NCBI RefSeq assembly: GCF_000016645.1
Contig: NC_009441.1
Location: forward strand, 5,208,001 to 5,272,000
From: Flavobacterium johnsoniae UW101
GTDB taxonomy: Bacteria > Bacteroidota > Bacteroidia > Flavobacteriales > Flavobacteriaceae
Reading direction: 5' to 3'
Length of the DNA stretch: 64,000 nt
A program made the position numbers and the translations under genes. The notes under the pieces are model-generated. The model had not been told where the DNA came from. It saw only the letters and a list, made by a program, of their open reading frames with translations, and ran no database searches. The first letter of the stretch is position 1. The number at the start of each line of letters is the position of its first letter. Of this stretch, positions 63,221 to 64,000 are shown in pieces.

Positions 63221-63511
63221 CTAAAACAGCCATTTTTGACCAGCGTGGTCGACCAGCTTGGTATCTTGGCGGTAGCCAAAATCCCAATCCCTGTAAAAGT
63301 TAATTTTATGGTTACCGGTACCTATAAAACTATTATTTACAATTTTTAAGTTTAATCCTTTAAAAATTGTCTTGTTTAATATATTTGCAGTTAAGCCCTC
63401 AAATATGTTCCCAATCGTTGGTGTATGGGTTATATCTTTTTCTTCTTGGTCAATTTTTGATAAAGCATTTTTTTTGAATTCTTCTAAAAAATCTGAAATT
63501 GTTGAAATCAT
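63221..63511 (-). pseudogene. N-terminal fragment of a DUF6602-like protein
   Basis: 96 residues. SDFLEEFKKNALSKIDQEEKDITHTPTIGNIFEGLTANILNKTIF matches, from memory, the N-terminus of DUF6602 proteins (usually about 250-350 aa). After residue 65 the sequence departs from the family and soon stops. The gene seems cut at a cassette boundary. An independent small protein is the alternative. Confidence 0.5.
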
Positions 63512-63544
63512 ATTTTATAAGACTATTTTCTTCGGTTTTTTTTA

Positions 63545-63673
63545 GGTTGCCGCTAACGTCAGTCTGTGAAAAAACTAAAATTACCCTCTTGAGAATCCCG
63601 TATTTGAGTTTTTTCTTTGGTAGCCCTCCGAATACTTCCTAAATTTTCAGAGGTTTTTTCACAGCCTGACGTT
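63545..63673. repeat. Long inverted repeat at cassette boundary (copy 2, two arms)
   Basis: A 21-bp arm (63555-63575, beginning AACGTCAGTCTGTG) and its complement with one mismatch (63653-63673) enclose 77 bp. The left side carries the box GCCGCTAAC. The layout is like a large attC site read on the minus strand. Confidence 0.65.
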
Positions 63674-63679
63674 CTCGCT

Positions 63680-63798
63680 CTACAAGCAGTTTGGGACTAA
63701 ATTAAGCCCATTATTCGGATTTGCCAAATCTTCCAAATACAAAACCAATTTCAAATTAAGCCTAATACCCAAATTGCTTGTAGCGTGTGTTATGTGGC
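63680..63798 (+). repeat. Second long inverted repeat with GTTATGTGGC box
   Basis: CTACAAGCAGTTTGGG (63680-63695) pairs with CCCAAATTGCTTGTAG (63768-63783) with one mismatch; the box GTTATGTGGC (63789-63798) follows. It is back-to-back with the repeat at 63545-63673 and precedes the plus-strand gene at 63895. Confidence 0.65.
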
Positions 63799-63894
63799 GT
63801 ACTTTATCAACCTAAACTTTTCCAAAGCACAAATGCATACATAATAGATATTAGATTCGTTTTTTCATATCTTTAATTTTTAATACAAGATAAA

Positions 63895-64000
63895 ATGAAC
63901 AATTCAAGAGGCTTATTATATCCTGCACTGCATAAATTTTATAGTGCCTTAAGCAGTTTAGAAAAATTTAAAAAAGGAACAAACTTCTTCGACAATATAA
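63895..64000 (+). CDS. Partial gene at right window edge
   Basis: An ATG at 63895 opens a frame to the window end (MNNSRGLLYPALHKFYSALS and on to FFDN). The start resembles unnamed hypothetical proteins of Bacteroidota that often lie in variable gene regions, from memory only. It is read away from the repeat pair. Confidence 0.45.
   Translation, partial: MNNSRGLLYPALHKFYSALSSLEKFKKGTNFFDNI

Noticed and set aside
63221..63511. Full functional DUF6602 gene
   Set aside because: The match stops after about 65 residues and the product is far shorter than the family; treated as a fragment.

Overview
The window looks like the chromosome of a Flavobacterium-type bacterium (Bacteroidota). It is AT-rich, several genes carry the Bacteroidota promoter form TTTG-N19-TAnnTTTG, there is a SusC/SusD polysaccharide locus with a SusR-type regulator, and flavobacterial hairpin repeats sit between genes. 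Species cannot be named from the sequence alone.

Region 1 (1-16.9 kb) is mostly housekeeping. It holds the 3' part of a glycosyltransferase, an in-frame TetR/beta-ketoacyl-ACP-synthase fusion with its own promoter and dyad, and a lipid-transport operon (MlaE, MlaF and MlaD homologues, then an AsmA-like protein, a small membrane protein and an FAD oxidoreductase). After that come a MarR-GNAT fusion, an AraC regulator, a family-6 DNA glycosylase and three membrane or envelope proteins.

Region 2 (17.2-29 kb) is a polysaccharide utilisation locus on the minus strand: DUF5004-like lipoprotein, secreted binding-like protein, SusC, SusD, GH99-like lipoprotein, GH97 alpha-glucosidase. A SusR-like TPR/transmembrane/HTH regulator diverges from it. 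The enzymes suggest import and cleavage of an alpha-linked glycan. Region 3 (29.2-40.5 kb) is core genes: fatty-acid hydroxylase superfamily, glutamate dehydrogenase, a DMT transporter, a MoxR/VWA pair, small conserved proteins, a J-KTSC protein, a TlpA-like thioredoxin gene broken by an in-frame TGA, and tRNA-Tyr(GTA). A 28-codon Cys/Met-rich ORF with its own -7 motif and terminator lies at 32.1 kb.

Region 4 (40.6-about 61 kb) is a CTnDOT-like integrative conjugative element next to tRNA-Tyr. It has a tyrosine integrase, small regulators, and one long minus-strand operon (TraE, F, G, three TraI-like proteins, J, K, L, M, N, a DUF3945-like protein, and HTH proteins). Upstream is a regulatory block with RteC, an AraC regulator, a two-TM protein, a lipoprotein and a divergent TPR-AraC regulator. 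No relaxase, coupling protein or TraA is visible, so transfer genes are either lost or outside the window. A histone-H1-like gene follows.

Region 5 (61.5-64 kb) is the most unusual. Small ORFs are bounded by GTTAGGTGCC/GGCACCTAAC-type boxes and long imperfect inverted repeats. One gene's stop codon lies inside a boundary box and is followed by a 58-bp attC-like hairpin. This resembles an integron-style cassette array with no integrase in view. Its cargo is a two-TM protein overlapping a cupin-like protein, a truncated DUF6602-like gene, and a gene that runs off the window.
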